Below are positions 8,661-17,026 of a stretch of DNA of 45,501 bases, piece by piece. The stretch covers positions 1 to 45,501 of IMG/VR virus record IMGVR_UViG_3300044832_000092, one strand, 5' to 3'. This DNA comes from a virus. Each line of letters opens with the position of its first letter. Position 1 is the stretch's first letter. A program made the translations under genes and the position numbers. Below the pieces are notes generated by a model, which did no database searches, was not told the DNA's origin, and worked only from the letters and a program-made list of their open reading frames with translations.

Positions 8661-9616
8661 AGATTGCCGCCTTCTATTCCGCCTCTCCCTTCGCTGGCTG
8701 GGTACAATGTGAAGGTTTTGTTGATGTCCTGAAACGCATGGGGCATTGGGTCATAGGCATCGGAGTTCCGCCGGTCTCGAAGATTGACCGGAACTTGGCC
8801 GAAAAGATCAACCAGCCAATCGATGACTGCGACTTGATTCTGGTTTCCGGGCCGGAACATCTCAGAAAATGGATTACGGCCTTCTATCCGAACTGGGAGA
8901 ACTTGAAGATTCCCAAAGTCGCTTGGTATCACGAAAGTTTCGTCCGGGACGACTACACCCTCGATTACAAAGATTACGAGCGGATGTTCGACTTCCACTT
9001 TTTTCCCGACCGGGCGGACGCGGAGAAATATAAAGGCGAGTGGCTTCCGCTGGGCGTGGATACGGAGATGTTCAACCTAACGAACCAGTGCCGCTATCCA
9101 GAGCGTGATATCGATGTGGCCTTCATCGGCCTGATGTATCCCAAGCGCGAGAAATTTGTGCAGGAACTCCGGCCACATCTGGGCGATATCAAAATTGACT
9201 TTCGAACGGCGATCCAATCCGAGCGCGGCTTAATTCCGGCAATTGCAGTCTATGACTTTGAAGGCTTAAACACTCGCAGATCCATGCAATTGCTGGCCGA
9301 GACCTACCGGAGAATTAAGGTGTTTGTGACCTTTCCCAGCTTGTCGAATGTGCTGGTAGCGAAGGTGTTGGAGTCGCAAGCCTGTGGCTGTAAACTTGTT
9401 GCTCCAAAACAGGAAACGCTTCTGCAATATCCCTACGTCGGTGCTTACGAGTGCGCGCAGCAAATCCGCAAAGCGCTGGGCAATAAACAGGATGAAGGAC
9501 AATCGCGATACGTCTTCGATCATCACCGCATGGAACGACGGTTCGACCAAATCTTCTCTCTCGTTTTCCCATCGCTCGTCGCTAACGAGGTGCATGCAAA
9601 ATGGCAAACATCCTAG
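8657..9616 (+). CDS. GT-B-like glycosyltransferase (319 aa)
   Basis: ATG 8657 overlaps the previous stop. The N-terminal half (KIAAFYSASPFAGWVQCEGF) looks like the acceptor lobe of a GT-B transferase. The C-terminal half contains WLPLGVDTEMF, DVAFIGLMYPKREKFV and the donor-site block FPSLSNVLVAKVLESQACGCKLVA, which match the Glyco_trans_1_2 / CgeB-like pattern (here an SQACGC in place of the more usual E.A.acG). It overlaps the epimerase gene by 16 bases. Probably acts with the GT-A enzyme to build a short glycan. Confidence 0.75.
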   Translation: MKIAAFYSASPFAGWVQCEGFVDVLKRMGHWVIGIGVPPVSKIDRNLAEKINQPIDDCDLILVSGPEHLRKWITAFYPNWENLKIPKVAWYHESFVRDDYTLDYKDYERMFDFHFFPDRADAEKYKGEWLPLGVDTEMFNLTNQCRYPERDIDVAFIGLMYPKREKFVQELRPHLGDIKIDFRTAIQSERGLIPAIAVYDFEGLNTRRSMQLLAETYRRIKVFVTFPSLSNVLVAKVLESQACGCKLVAPKQETLLQYPYVGAYECAQQIRKALGNKQDEGQSRYVFDHHRMERRFDQIFSLVFPSLVANEVHAKWQTS

Positions 9617-10674
9617 TCACCGGGGCAGGCGGATTCATCGGGCATCATTTGGTCCGACATCTGGTTAAACTTGGTCATCGCGTGATCGGGGCTGATCTGA
9701 AATGGCCCGATTTCTCCGTGCCCACTACTGATAAGTTTGTCGAAGGCGATTTCCGCTATGGGCCGGAAGCTCAACGTATTTTCGATCTTTACCCCGACAT
9801 TGATCACGTCTACCACTTGGCCGCCGACATGGGCGGAATCGGCTGGATCACGACGCATCACGCGGAAATTCTGCGGAATAATCTTTTGATCGACTTGAAC
9901 ATGATCGAAGCCGCACGCCAATCCGAGGTCAAGAAATTTCTGTTCTCATCTTCGGCCTGCGTCTACCCCGAGTACCGTCAGAGCCATCCCCACGCCGCGT
10001 CGCTCAAAGAAAGCGAAGTTTACCCGGCGCAACCAGAAGCCGCCTACGGATGGGAGAAATTGACGACCGAAAAACTCTGCGAGCACTACCAGAAAGACTA
10101 CGGATTAGAAACAAGAATCACCAGATTTCATAACGTTTATGGACCAGAGGAAACCTGGCAGGGCGGACGGGAGAAAGCGCCAGCAGCTCTCTCGCGGAAA
10201 ATTGCGCTGGCCAAAATACGCGGCGAAAAAGAAATCGAAGTCTGGGGAGATGGAGAACAGCGGAGAAGCTTTATCTATGTCTCAGACGTGTGCAAGGGCT
10301 TGGTCGCACTGATGGAATCGGATTACTCCGGGCCGGTCAATATCGGGAATGATGAAACCGTCTCGATCAATGTGCTGGCCGCGATCCTGATGGACGTTGC
10401 CGGGTATCAAGTCAAGATTAAGCACATTGAAGGTCCGCAGGGCGTGCGCGGGCGAAATTCCGACAACACTCTGGCGAGAAAAGTACTGCCCAACTGGAAG
10501 CCGGAAATTGTTTTGTTCGAAGGCCTGCGCGAAACTTACAACTGGATTGAATCGCAAGTGAAAGCCTCCAAAATCGCGCTCATCGGTGATCGCGATCCAA
10601 CTCCTGACGAAATCAAGCGCGGCCTGGAATTGGAACCGCTGGCGCAGGAATGCCTGGCCCGCAATCGCAAGTGA
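9601..10674 (+). CDS. NAD-dependent epimerase, GDP-mannose 3,5-epimerase-like (357 aa)
   Basis: An extended short-chain dehydrogenase: GAGGFIG at residues 8-14 binds NAD, and Tyr149-x3-Lys153 is the catalytic pair. The surrounding sequence is not generic. HLAADMGGIGWI, SSSACVYPE, AYGWEKL, RFHNVYGP and GGREKAPAA follow the plant GDP-D-mannose 3,5-epimerase signature, and Cys120 and Lys192 sit where that enzyme has its acid/base residues. The likely reaction converts GDP-mannose to GDP-L-galactose or GDP-L-gulose, supplying a donor to the adjacent transferases. The last 35 residues (from SKIALIGDRDPT) lie beyond the usual end and look like an added segment. Confidence 0.82.
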   Translation: MANILVTGAGGFIGHHLVRHLVKLGHRVIGADLKWPDFSVPTTDKFVEGDFRYGPEAQRIFDLYPDIDHVYHLAADMGGIGWITTHHAEILRNNLLIDLNMIEAARQSEVKKFLFSSSACVYPEYRQSHPHAASLKESEVYPAQPEAAYGWEKLTTEKLCEHYQKDYGLETRITRFHNVYGPEETWQGGREKAPAALSRKIALAKIRGEKEIEVWGDGEQRRSFIYVSDVCKGLVALMESDYSGPVNIGNDETVSINVLAAILMDVAGYQVKIKHIEGPQGVRGRNSDNTLARKVLPNWKPEIVLFEGLRETYNWIESQVKASKIALIGDRDPTPDEIKRGLELEPLAQECLARNRK

Positions 10675-10686
10675 AACAGAGAAGAA

Positions 10687-11394
10687 ATGTTACGCGCTGA
10701 CATTATCGAGTTGGTCCACGAATTGACCGAGCGCAAGGCCGAGAAAATTCTCGACATGAACGCTCTGCTGAATGCCGTGTGCCAAGACATCTGCAAGCGG
10801 GGAAGACACTGGTGGAGACGGGCCGACGTAACCTTCCAGATTTCGATTGCGGGGGGAACGACCTACGACCTGACGAATCCGGCACTTTTCACGCCGAATC
10901 TGACTGACATTGCGGTAGAAGAAATTTCCTCGATCATTCTGGTTCTGCAAGCGAGTCCCTTGCAGACTACAGAGCTTACTCCGATCTTCGACCCGGCCGG
11001 AATCATCGCCATGAAAAACAATGTCACCCAGGCCCAGCCATCGCGCTACATGATCGACCCGAACACCTGGTCAAGCCTGAGAATTGATCCCCCGGACACG
11101 ACGTACTTGGCGGAAATGACCTTCTGGGCCATGCCCAATCTGGGCAAGGAAAGCGTATCGCCGAACGTGCCGATTATTCCGCCGTTCTATCACAACATCA
11201 TCGTCGAAGGCTTGGAAAAGACAATCGCAAAAAGAGTCTACGGCCCGGACGACGCGCGCTATTTGTCGGCGAAAGAATCGTACGAGTCATCCATTCTGAC
11301 CATGATGATGCGGCCAAGGTTCTCGCCCAATTATTCAAATCGGTGGGTCACGGATGAGAGCGCAACTCGCTCCACATCTCCCAATTCTCCGTAA
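10687..11394 (+). CDS. Putative head-tail adaptor/structural protein (235 aa)
   Basis: ATG 10687, 12 bases after the epimerase. A helical N-terminus (IIELVHELTERKAEKILDMNALLNAVCQDIC), a beta-rich middle with YDLTNPA, and a late helical segment with AKRVYGPDDARYLSAKESYES recall the small adaptor proteins that dock on the portal in podovirus-like particles. The match is in general layout and in position before the large tail protein. No precise family is claimed. Confidence 0.6.
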   Translation: MLRADIIELVHELTERKAEKILDMNALLNAVCQDICKRGRHWWRRADVTFQISIAGGTTYDLTNPALFTPNLTDIAVEEISSIILVLQASPLQTTELTPIFDPAGIIAMKNNVTQAQPSRYMIDPNTWSSLRIDPPDTTYLAEMTFWAMPNLGKESVSPNVPIIPPFYHNIIVEGLEKTIAKRVYGPDDARYLSAKESYESSILTMMMRPRFSPNYSNRWVTDESATRSTSPNSP

Positions 11395-11423
11395 TCTTTA
11401 AGATCTTTACATTCTTATAAGTT

Positions 11424-11762
11424 ATGCAGCCCATCAAAATCACGCGGCAAACTTTAGCGAACGAAGTGTCGCATCGCTGGGAGTCTCAATACCGCAACAG
11501 CACAATAGCGGACAAGGTGGATATCGGCGTAAAACTTAAGGAACTTGGCGACTCGCCAGACCCCGACAAGGTCGATGAAATCATAGGCAATCGTAGCTGG
11601 ACGCGAATTCATTGTGATAGCTGCAACAAGGAAAAAGATGCCGTGATTCAGCTGGGGGAGGAGCAAGACTACGAATCGGCCACAGCTAATGTTTGCGTGG
11701 ACTGCTTGCGGGAAGCACTGAGCCTTTGCGCCGATACTTCTGAATGCCTCTCTCGCCAATAG
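11424..11762 (+). CDS. Zinc-binding hypothetical protein (112 aa)
   Basis: ATG 11424 follows an AT-rich 30-base gap. CDSC (about residues 64-67) and CVDC (about 91-94) form a four-cysteine zinc site in the C-terminal half, and the N-terminus is charged. The gene overlaps the next by 19 bases. Its AT-rich leader differs from its neighbours, so it may be a late acquisition. Function unknown. Confidence 0.65.
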   Translation: MQPIKITRQTLANEVSHRWESQYRNSTIADKVDIGVKLKELGDSPDPDKVDEIIGNRSWTRIHCDSCNKEKDAVIQLGEEQDYESATANVCVDCLREALSLCADTSECLSRQ

Positions 11763-13708
11763 AGCAGGTGGAATTCGGTGGTGTAGACAGCCGCTCGAAT
11801 CCAATCAACCTTCCGCCGAACCGACTACTGCGATGCCTAAACTGGGTACCCCGAGAAGCCGGATACATGGAGCAGCGCTGGGGATACTCGGGGGTCGCCA
11901 TGTCAGCCGTGGCCAACGTTCCGATCAGTGGATTGATTCCCTACAAGAAATGGGACGCTACCAATTTCATTTTGATCTTTCAGAATTTAAGCTGGACGAC
12001 CTACGCAGTGGCGAGCTTTGTGGTATCCACGCCGACGGTCAGGGGTCAAGCAATTGCGTCGAGCGCGGCGGGCAATGCCTACCTTTTTAACAACCGGATT
12101 CATTACGGAAATGGCTCGGATGCCAAGTTTTTCGACGGCGTGGTCTGGCGGGATAACGGAGTCCGGGCACCTTCAGCCGCAGAAGGGGCGGCGGTCACGG
12201 TCTCGGCGGGAGCCAATGACGCCAACGGACTCGTGCCCTGCATCCTCTCGGGCTACCAGTTTTACATGGCCTACTACAACCCGACGACCGGCCACATCGG
12301 GAACCGCATCGCCATCGGAGCACGACTCGCAAACTCAGCCACGACCGTGGATGTCAGCTTTGTCGGCCTGCCTTCCATGTTCAGCGTGGGCGGAAATTTC
12401 TCCGCTGGGGATTCGGAGTGGAATATCGTCCTGGCGAGAACCGGCGACGGCGCTCAGGTGCCCTACATCTGCGTGGACTCGGGAAATAACCGCATCACCG
12501 TACCGAATGCGGCGACGGCGTTTACTTTGACTTCCGGCCTGATTGACGGGACCCAGGAATTGCCCACGCGCAACGGCATCATTCCGAATATCTGCACCAT
12601 GTTCGCAGTCGTTGGCAATTACGTCCATGCCTGCGATCCGGCCTCGCCCACGGTCCGAATTTCCGGCAGCTCGCTCAATTCATCGAATGCCGCAACCGGA
12701 ATTTTCGTAGGACAGCCCGAGCAATCATGGGCTCCCGATGATATCGAAACCTTTCCCACGGTCGAAGCCGTTACCTGCTTGGCGGAAGTTGATCTAGAAG
12801 CCTTCGTCGCAACTCTGACGGACTGTGCAATTCTGACGGATTTGGCGGGGCCGAGAGTATGGCGCGGACCATGGCCGGTAGGAGCGGCTGGCGCGCGGGC
12901 TAAAACCAAGACGCACCACGGCTTTTTCTGGCTCTCGGGAGACAAGGAACTCTGCACGTTTGTGAACGGCTTGCCGCTCGTCATCTCGGAAGAATACGAA
13001 GCGGCCTTGCTCTCGCAGATTGGCGATGCCTACCTCTCAACCACAGAGCTGGTGTATTTCCGGGATAAGGCGCGCGGCAAAGATGAAATTAGGATCGAAG
13101 CGCGGGAAGCGGACGGCACTCCGACCACCATCATTCACGATTTCCGCTTGATGAGTCAGCGAAGCCCCTTCGGGCAAGGCTACGAAGCGGAATTTCTGGG
13201 GCCGCTCGCGACCGTCTTCACCTCCGCAGTCGTTCGGGACGCGAACAAACGCTTGCAAGTTTTCGTTGGCGCTTCGAACGGGCAGATTTACCAGCAGTAC
13301 TCCGGGGCAAATGACTCAGGGAATGAATTCACCTCTGACGCGATTGGACTCGTGAACGTTGGACCGCAAAGACCCTCGGTCCCCTTTATCGACTGGTACG
13401 GAGACGGAAACGTGGTGCTCTCGATCGGCAAAACCCTGAGCACGGATCTCGCCAGCGACCAGTTCATCTTTGAAGATTTGACGCCGGTCGATAATCCCGG
13501 TCAGGTAGTCCAAGGATATGAGAACGATTTCCGTTTCCGGGCCTATCTTTCCGCGCCGGAACTCCACCACACATATCTTAGATTCCGGCTGACTTCTCAC
13601 TCGGCAGATGGCTCTCTGGCCTTGAACATTCCGCCCCACATACCGCTTGAGGACTACGGGCGAATTTACGCCTTCATTCCGTCGAAGGGCGGAGAGCGCG
13701 GGGTCTGA
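11744..13708 (+). CDS. Large tail/tube structural protein (654 aa)
   Basis: ATG 11744. The N-terminus (VEFGGVDSRSNPINLPPNRLLRCLNWVPREAGYMEQRWG) follows the common opening of large podovirus-type tail tube or nozzle proteins: F-G-G-x-N/D-x-R, then a Pro-rich turn, an N-x-x-P stretch and a final R-x-G. The rest is beta-rich with many short repeats of the kind seen in beta-propellers. It follows the adaptor gene and precedes an FN3-like gene, which supports a tail-hub or tube role. Confidence 0.65.
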   Translation: MPLSPIEQVEFGGVDSRSNPINLPPNRLLRCLNWVPREAGYMEQRWGYSGVAMSAVANVPISGLIPYKKWDATNFILIFQNLSWTTYAVASFVVSTPTVRGQAIASSAAGNAYLFNNRIHYGNGSDAKFFDGVVWRDNGVRAPSAAEGAAVTVSAGANDANGLVPCILSGYQFYMAYYNPTTGHIGNRIAIGARLANSATTVDVSFVGLPSMFSVGGNFSAGDSEWNIVLARTGDGAQVPYICVDSGNNRITVPNAATAFTLTSGLIDGTQELPTRNGIIPNICTMFAVVGNYVHACDPASPTVRISGSSLNSSNAATGIFVGQPEQSWAPDDIETFPTVEAVTCLAEVDLEAFVATLTDCAILTDLAGPRVWRGPWPVGAAGARAKTKTHHGFFWLSGDKELCTFVNGLPLVISEEYEAALLSQIGDAYLSTTELVYFRDKARGKDEIRIEAREADGTPTTIIHDFRLMSQRSPFGQGYEAEFLGPLATVFTSAVVRDANKRLQVFVGASNGQIYQQYSGANDSGNEFTSDAIGLVNVGPQRPSVPFIDWYGDGNVVLSIGKTLSTDLASDQFIFEDLTPVDNPGQVVQGYENDFRFRAYLSAPELHHTYLRFRLTSHSADGSLALNIPPHIPLEDYGRIYAFIPSKGGERGV

Positions 13709-13718
13709 GAATTAACTT

Positions 13719-14204
13719 ATGAGGTTTCCGGGAAAATGGCCGAGCAAGGGTTCGTCTCCGGCCTCGATTCAGCAGGAGCGGATATTGACCACCGACCGAT
13801 TGCGTGACCGGGGAACTTCCGCCAAGCCCCAGCCGCCCAGGGGCATCATCGTCCAACCCGCGCCCCGTGGAGTCTTTCTGACCTGGCAACTTCCGGCCGT
13901 TTATTCGGATATTCAGGGTTGGCGAGTCTACAAGACCGACGAACAGACGCTCTATCAGAATTTAGCCGACCGGGGAGTAAGAAAATTATTCGTCGAATGC
14001 ACGGCGGCGACGATTTCACCGATCACCAATTTCTTCGTGTCGAGCCTTAACGGCCTCGGAGTGGAATCGCTCAAGGTGCAGACTCAGGGCGCGGCATTGA
14101 ATGAGGTGGGAGCGCCGGCCATGCCTGGCGTGCCTCCGGGATACAACACCGGCTCAGGCGGCGGCGGGGATACCGGAACAAGGCACGGGAGACAGTTGGT
14201 ATGA
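13719..14204 (+). CDS. FN3-like virion protein (161 aa)
   Basis: ATG 13719. Residues about 40-120 read as one fibronectin type III-like domain (PPRGIIVQPAPRGVFLTWQLP, GWRVYKTDE, then an SSLNGLGVES strand). The C-terminus is a Gly/Pro-rich tail ending GGGGDTG. FN3-like domains are common on phage surfaces and tails, where they aid binding to carbohydrate or to other virion proteins. It overlaps the next gene (ATGA). Confidence 0.65.
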   Translation: MRFPGKWPSKGSSPASIQQERILTTDRLRDRGTSAKPQPPRGIIVQPAPRGVFLTWQLPAVYSDIQGWRVYKTDEQTLYQNLADRGVRKLFVECTAATISPITNFFVSSLNGLGVESLKVQTQGAALNEVGAPAMPGVPPGYNTGSGGGGDTGTRHGRQLV

Positions 14205-14617
14205 TCCGCATTTTCCCCTTGGATTTTCTGGCCGGTCCGGGAGCGATGTTCACTCCCAGCGATCCCAAATTGCATGATCAGGCGGTTGAATTCTGCCGGA
14301 AGGAATTGACGCGCGAAGTTAATCTAACGGAACTGGCAAAAGTTTGGGTCGCGAAAGACTCGGAAACAGTCGTTGGGATCTTCGGCTATGTTTTGAAACC
14401 GGATGTACCCCTGATGCGGGCCACGTCTGTCGAAGCCCTGCGCATGATGGCGAACCGCTACAACGATTACCTGGCAGACATGGGAGCGCGCGGAAAAGAA
14501 ACATTCATTTACGTCTCACGCAAGGAAAAGCCTGAATGCAAGTGCCCCGGCTGGGCGGAAGTTCTGAAAGAGTGGGACGCGGAATTGGCAGATCGAGTCA
14601 CAGTGAAGGTGAGGTAG
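14201..14617 (+). CDS. Hypothetical protein, possibly GNAT-like (138 aa)
   Basis: ATG 14201 overlaps the previous stop. The segment LAKVWVAKDSETVVGIFGYVL resembles the strand-turn-strand of GNAT acyltransferases ('V-A-x-D-x-x-x-V-G'), followed by a helix and a strand (GKETFIYVS). The usual acetyl-CoA loop (Q/R-x-x-G-x-G/A) is not visible, so catalysis is doubtful. Similar small proteins occur in the tail regions of other phages. Confidence 0.55.
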   Translation: MIRIFPLDFLAGPGAMFTPSDPKLHDQAVEFCRKELTREVNLTELAKVWVAKDSETVVGIFGYVLKPDVPLMRATSVEALRMMANRYNDYLADMGARGKETFIYVSRKEKPECKCPGWAEVLKEWDAELADRVTVKVR

Positions 14618-14619
14618 TC

Positions 14620-15165
14620 ATGGGCGGCGGGCCAACTGGGCAGCAGAAGCAAGCTGCGACGGATCAACAGAACCTTGCAAATCAGCAGGGCGCAGCAGCG
14701 GGACGGCAAGAGCAGTTCACGGAAGCGCAACAAAATAAAGTTAATCCGTTTTACAGCAGCATGATGCAGAACGGACTTCCTTACGCCTCCCAGATGACCG
14801 ACGCCGCATCCGGTCTCAACGCTCGCGCCTTCGCCCCGGCTCGTCAAGCTCTCAATCAGCAGCTCGGGACGCAACAAGGTTTGCCTAGCGGATTCGCGAC
14901 ACAAGCCCGCACCGACCTGAACTCGAATCAGGCGCAAGGATTCGATCAGCAATTACTCAGCGGACTGCAAGCGAATCAGGCGGCCAAACAGCAAGGGGCA
15001 GCGGGGCTCATGGGCCAGGCGCAGATGGCAAACGCCACCGGGCTCTATAGCGGAGCATCCTCGGCCAACAATTCAGTCATGCAGGCACCCCTTCAGAGTC
15101 CGGGGATGATGGGCGTACTGGGCGGGGTAGCGGGCGGATTGGCCAGCAACGCTAAACTTTTCTAG
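14620..15165 (+). CDS. Gln/Ala-rich internal virion-like protein (181 aa)
   Basis: ATG 14620 lies just after AGGTGAGG and right after the previous gene. An in-frame open stretch extends upstream to 14536 but overlaps the previous gene. The product is rich in Gln, Ala, Asn and Gly (QQKQAATDQQNLANQQGAAA) and ends in a hydrophobic glycine-rich helix (GMMGVLGGVAGGLAS). This composition is typical of podovirus internal or DNA-ejection proteins that insert into membranes. No exact family is recognised. Confidence 0.6.
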   Translation: MGGGPTGQQKQAATDQQNLANQQGAAAGRQEQFTEAQQNKVNPFYSSMMQNGLPYASQMTDAASGLNARAFAPARQALNQQLGTQQGLPSGFATQARTDLNSNQAQGFDQQLLSGLQANQAAKQQGAAGLMGQAQMANATGLYSGASSANNSVMQAPLQSPGMMGVLGGVAGGLASNAKLF

Positions 15166-15190
15166 ATTTAGATAACTCAGGAGCAATCTT

Positions 15191-15478
15191 ATGGGGCAAT
15201 CAATGGGGGGCATCGGTAGTTCGTTGGGAGACATGTTCGCGAAGGGCGGCGCGGGCAATTCGGCCCTTCAGAGCGGCCTGCAGGGAGCCTCTAAGAGCGC
15301 GCAAAATCAGCCCATGCAGCGTCCGGGTGGGGCTCCGCAGATCAGCGCTCCGCAGGCTCCGATGGTTGATCCCTCCATGTTCCAGAGCGCGCAGGCTCCG
15401 CAGGGCGTGCAGTCACCCATGGGCAACGGCCCCATGTTCGGGCTACAGAAGCCTAAGAATCTGTTCTTCGGCCAATAA
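15191..15478 (+). CDS. Low-complexity small protein (95 aa)
   Basis: ATG 15191 with AGGAG upstream. Rich in Gly, Gln, Pro, Ser and Met (QAPMVDPSMFQSAQAPQGVQ), ending KNLFFGQ. No fold is evident. It lies between two other Gln/Ala-rich genes and is probably part of the same internal virion set. The 78-aa product of 19165-19401 has a similar make-up. Confidence 0.55.
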   Translation: MGQSMGGIGSSLGDMFAKGGAGNSALQSGLQGASKSAQNQPMQRPGGAPQISAPQAPMVDPSMFQSAQAPQGVQSPMGNGPMFGLQKPKNLFFGQ

Positions 15479-15481
15479 TTT

Positions 15482-17026
15482 ATGGGACTCGCAGGAATTC
15501 TCCCCTTTCTTCAGCAGTACGCACAGGCCCAACAATCTGCCCCTCCGGGCGGAATTCCGCCGCCAACCGCGCCAACTCCAGGGCCGCAAAGTTTCCCGAT
15601 GCCCGATCCTTCCCAGATGGCCGCGAATGCTCCGCCCGCCCCGCCTACGCCTGCCGCTCCTGCCCCTATTCAGCCGGCAGTTCAGCAGCAAGCCGCCGCG
15701 CCCGCTCCGCCTCCGGTCGCAACCAAGGGTCATAAACTTCTGGCCATTCTCCAGGCGGGAATTCAGGGAGCCTTAGACGGTCAGGCAGCCAATGCAGAGG
15801 CATATCAGAGAACAGGACGAAGCGGAGGATTCGGAGCAGGAGTCGGGGGAGCGCTTCAAGGGCCTCTGCAAAGAGCGCAGGCGCAAGCCCAGACGGCCCA
15901 GACACAGCAGCAGACGGCCATGTCGAAGTCGGAGATGGATCTGGTCGACCTTCCGGGAATCGGCAAGACTCCGGCATGGCTCGCAAAAGCCTACGGCCCG
16001 GCCTACATTCGGGCGAAGGCAGCGGAAACCGTGCAGGGAATGAAGGGCGACACCCAGGAAACCGTAGCGCAGACCAGTGCCGCAGCCAGAACGGGAGCGG
16101 CCCAGATTGGGGCTCAAGGTCGCACAGGCGCTGCCCAGATCGGTGCGGATGCCCGAATCGCAGCGGCCAAGCTAAACCTGGGACCAATAGCGGACGTCCC
16201 GCAAGATTTACAAGAGCAGTTCGGTCTGCCAGCGCAATTACCCTTGCGGATGCTGAATCAGGCCGAAACCGCCGCAAACAAGCCGCTGACGATAGCGCAA
16301 GGCGAAGCCGGGCCATCCTTGGTAAACAAGCAGACCCGCAAGACCGAAAATCTCGGATTAGGCGCGCCTGCGCAATCTCGTGTGGTGCAGGCCGCGCCAG
16401 ATCCAAGCAATCCCGGAAACATCTCGTTCATGTCCGCTGGGCAGGCAATCAAGACTGGCGCAGCGGCTCCAGGGTCGGCTCCCTCAATCACCGCGAAAGC
16501 TACGGCTAAGGCAGTCGCCCCTGGCGGAAAGGTTGGAGAGGAAGTCAACGCCTTCAATACCGCCATCCGTCATGCGGATCTACTCTCGACTGCGGCAGAG
16601 GCTTTGCACAACGGTGACCAGCAAACCTTGAACGGCCTCAAAAACAGGTTTAAGAACGAATTCGGATCAACCGAGCCGATCACCGCCAACACCATCGCCG
16701 GGGCCTACACGCGGGAAGTCACGAAGATGCTATCGGGCGGACATATGACCGACTCGGAAATCGGGACGGTAGGCTCAACGCTCGATACCAACCGCCAAAG
16801 CCTCCCGCAGATGATGGGAGTTCTGAACGCTTACAAGGCTTTGGCCTCGAGCAAAATGCAGGTGCGACAGCAGGGGGTAGAGCAGGGAATGAAGGGAAAG
16901 GCTAATTTCCCGTCACAGCCAACTCAGCAGAAAGGCGAAGTGACCGCGACAGGACCAAACGGGCACAAAATCGCAGTACGTGGCGGAAAGTGGGTAGATG
17001 CCGCAACAGGCAATCCAATCCAGTAG
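15482..17026 (+). CDS. Ala/Gln/Pro-rich internal virion-like protein (514 aa)
   Basis: ATG 15482. The first 80 residues are a Pro/Ala-rich linker. A glycine-rich hydrophobic stretch follows, then a long helical region with an 11-residue repeat at about residues 202-231 (RTGAAQIGAQG, RTGAAQIGADA, RIAAAKL). The C-terminal third has a more globular helical domain (NAFNTAIRHADLLSTAAEAL) and a final beta hairpin (NGHKIAVRGGKWVDAATG). It fits an internal or ejection protein and overlaps the next gene by 29 bases. Confidence 0.6.
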   Translation: MGLAGILPFLQQYAQAQQSAPPGGIPPPTAPTPGPQSFPMPDPSQMAANAPPAPPTPAAPAPIQPAVQQQAAAPAPPPVATKGHKLLAILQAGIQGALDGQAANAEAYQRTGRSGGFGAGVGGALQGPLQRAQAQAQTAQTQQQTAMSKSEMDLVDLPGIGKTPAWLAKAYGPAYIRAKAAETVQGMKGDTQETVAQTSAAARTGAAQIGAQGRTGAAQIGADARIAAAKLNLGPIADVPQDLQEQFGLPAQLPLRMLNQAETAANKPLTIAQGEAGPSLVNKQTRKTENLGLGAPAQSRVVQAAPDPSNPGNISFMSAGQAIKTGAAAPGSAPSITAKATAKAVAPGGKVGEEVNAFNTAIRHADLLSTAAEALHNGDQQTLNGLKNRFKNEFGSTEPITANTIAGAYTREVTKMLSGGHMTDSEIGTVGSTLDTNRQSLPQMMGVLNAYKALASSKMQVRQQGVEQGMKGKANFPSQPTQQKGEVTATGPNGHKIAVRGGKWVDAATGNPIQ

